Below are positions 31,144 to 32,524 of a stretch of DNA of 32,524 nt, one piece after another; the first letter of the stretch is position 1; each line of letters begins with the position of its first letter. The notes below the pieces were generated by a model. It had not been told where the DNA came from, did no database searches, and worked only from the letters and a program-made list of their open reading frames with translations. The stretch spans positions 1 through 32,524 of the forward strand of contig DATJJW010000164.1 in assembly GCA_035491935.1 (NCBI GenBank), in the 5' to 3' direction. The stretch comes from DATJJW01 sp035491935. GTDB taxonomy: Bacteria; Pseudomonadota; Alphaproteobacteria; ATCC43930; CGMCC-115725. The position numbers were made by a program, and so were the translations under genes.

Positions 31144-32334
31144 TCAATTGCTTCCTTGCAATGGCGCGACGCTGCCGTCGCGGTAGAGGTGCGTGCAGCC
31201 GAGCCGGGCGGCGTCCTGGGCAGCATCGCCCTGGGACAGCGCCATGACGGTGATCCAGCCCTCGGCCCTCAACTTTGCTCCCGCTTCGCGCGGGGTGCCA
31301 TAGGGCAGATAAAGTTTGGGCGTCGGCTTCGGCTCGGGTGCTGCGCGCACGGCGGTGTCGGTATAGAGGGTGAAGCCTGTCGCCGGCTCGATCAAGGGGT
31401 TGGCCAGCGTCACCACCGCGCCGTCGGCCGAGCCGCCGGGCTGCGCATTATAGCGCCCGCCCCGGCCGAGCTCGCCCCGGACGTTGCGGGCGAAGAAGGT
31501 GAAGCTGACGCCGGTATGATACTCGAAACCGCGATTCTCGACCGGGTCGATGGTCAGGCTGAGATCGGGCAAGGCGCTGCGGATGAGCAACGCCACATCG
31601 CGCAACCGCGCCAGCTCCGCCATGGCTTCGGGCGTGAGCTGCAGGGTCCCGAGCTTGGCAAGACCGGCCTCGACCGGCCCCGCCGCCGTCATCAGCACCG
31701 ACAGGATCTGGGCCACCGGCCCGCCCAGCGCCTGCACCTTCGCCGCGTCCTTATGCGCCAGCGCGTCGCGTACGGCCTGCGCCACCCGCTCCGGCACGTC
31801 CAGGCCGCGCAGCACCGCCGGCACCAATGTGGGCATGGTGAGATCGACCGACAGGCCAGTGACGCCGATGGCGCTCAGCGCCTCGACCGCCAGCAACACG
31901 ACCTCGGCGTCAGCCTCGGGCGCGTCCGAGCCGATAAGCTCGGCGCCGACTTGGCCGAATTGCCGTTCGGGGCGCAGCTGGCTGCCGCGCACGCGCAGCA
32001 CTTGGCCGGCATAGGAGAGACGCAAGGGGCGCGGCGACTTCACCAGCCGGGTCGTCGCGATGCGCGCCGTCTGCAAGGTCATGTCGGCGCGGACGCCGAT
32101 CATGCGCTGCGAGATCGGGTCCATCATACGGAAGGTTTCCTGCGCCATGGCGGCGCCGGGACCACCGAGCAGGCTTGCCTCGAACTCGACGAGCGGCGGC
32201 TTGACACGCTCATAGCCATGGGCCTGAAGCGTCGCCATCAGCGCGTTCACGACATCGGCCTCGACCCGTGCCTCGGGTGGCAGCAGATCGCCGAGACCGG
32301 CGGGCAGAAGAGCGGGATGCAGTGTGTCGTCCAT
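31144..32334 (-). CDS. hisZ: ATP phosphoribosyltransferase regulatory subunit
   Basis: HisZ is a histidyl-tRNA synthetase-like protein without aminoacylation activity; with the short form of HisG it builds the first enzyme of histidine synthesis. The 396-residue protein starts MDDTLHPALLPAGLGDLLPPEA, the typical HisZ opening. The class-II synthetase core is seen in FRMMDPISQRMIGVRADMT and in the motif GELGRGGRYN, while the C-terminal anticodon-binding domain of HisRS is absent. The start at 32334 is chosen by family match; there is no strong ribosome binding site, and the frame is open to 32481. hisG is not in the window. The 190 bp beyond the start hold no gene I can support. Confidence 0.93.
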   Translation of the reverse strand: MDDTLHPALLPAGLGDLLPPEARVEADVVNALMATLQAHGYERVKPPLVEFEASLLGGPGAAMAQETFRMMDPISQRMIGVRADMTLQTARIATTRLVKSPRPLRLSYAGQVLRVRGSQLRPERQFGQVGAELIGSDAPEADAEVVLLAVEALSAIGVTGLSVDLTMPTLVPAVLRGLDVPERVAQAVRDALAHKDAAKVQALGGPVAQILSVLMTAAGPVEAGLAKLGTLQLTPEAMAELARLRDVALLIRSALPDLSLTIDPVENRGFEYHTGVSFTFFARNVRGELGRGGRYNAQPGGSADGAVVTLANPLIEPATGFTLYTDTAVRAAPEPKPTPKLYLPYGTPREAGAKLRAEGWITVMALSQGDAAQDAARLGCTHLYRDGSVAPLQGSN

Positions 32335-32524
32335 GGCAGCCGGAATAGCCGGTTTGGCGGCACACGGCAATGGCTGAGGCGGGATAGCCGGTCTGTATGG
32401 CGCGCCGATGCTGGCCGCCACGCCTGGCTCACCCAGCCAAGAACGACGATACGACGGACCGGGCCAATTAGTTGCATTCACAAGCTTTAGCGGAGGTATC
32501 CGTTTTTTGCATTTGTACCGATTG

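Noticed and set aside
29871..31247. A 458-codon open frame opposite purA
   Set aside because: Antisense shadow of a highly conserved gene; no family match.

Overview
The window is GC-rich, densely coded chromosomal DNA from an alphaproteobacterium, most likely of the Rhodospirillales type. The evidence is the gene set and its order: rluD next to rpoH with the RpoH box, hisZ directly in front of purA, rsmI-yraN followed by a BON lipoprotein and gshB, a fold-III ornithine decarboxylase with homospermidine synthase, a cyanide-insensitive type bd oxidase, and the short GGCCGG palindromes that translate to the phantom 'MAGLDPAIH' peptide. No rRNA, tRNA, CRISPR array, transposase or phage gene is visible. 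I do not assign a species.

Layout. 1-3.7 kb: a cut-off DUF2185 gene, a VOC protein divergent from a TetR regulator, a decayed cytochrome P450, a cupin, endonuclease III and a small conserved protein. 3.7-9.1 kb: a 411-bp gap with two perfect palindromes, then msrA and msrQ, convergent with the cydAB oxidase; then a nitroreductase. 9.1-12 kb: nucleotide-sugar epimerase and MarR regulator, divergent from cysK; a palindromic repeat separates cysK from gshB. 12-17 kb: gshB, a BON lipoprotein, yraN and rsmI on the minus strand, divergent from an LpoA/LppC-like lipoprotein. 17-18.5 kb: a glutathione transferase and a Spy/CpxP-like periplasmic protein. 18.5-23 kb: a polyamine operon (two different fold-III decarboxylases and homospermidine synthase) behind a long structured leader that carries a 30-codon upstream ORF with a near-ideal ribosome binding site. 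23-27 kb: a small membrane protein divergent from rluD, then rpoH, then an ECF sigma factor with its membrane anti-sigma factor. 27-32.5 kb: a membrane protein and a membrane-anchored pseudokinase, then purA and hisZ.

How the parts fit. Much of the window concerns redox and envelope stress: methionine sulfoxide repair (msrA, msrQ), a bd-type oxidase, glutathione synthesis and use (gshB, GST), cysteine synthesis, a Spy-like protein, the heat-shock sigma factor and an ECF/anti-sigma pair. The polyamine operon would make putrescine from ornithine and couple two putrescines to homospermidine. The rest is housekeeping (RNA modification, DNA repair, purine and histidine synthesis).

The most interesting items are the polyamine leader with its upstream ORF, an orphan plus-strand terminator just beside it that implies an unannotated small RNA, the pseudokinase/membrane-protein pair, the P450 remnant whose deletion joint lies beside a perfect hairpin, and the palindromes around msrA. 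All calls come from reading the sequence; no search or structure calculation was run.
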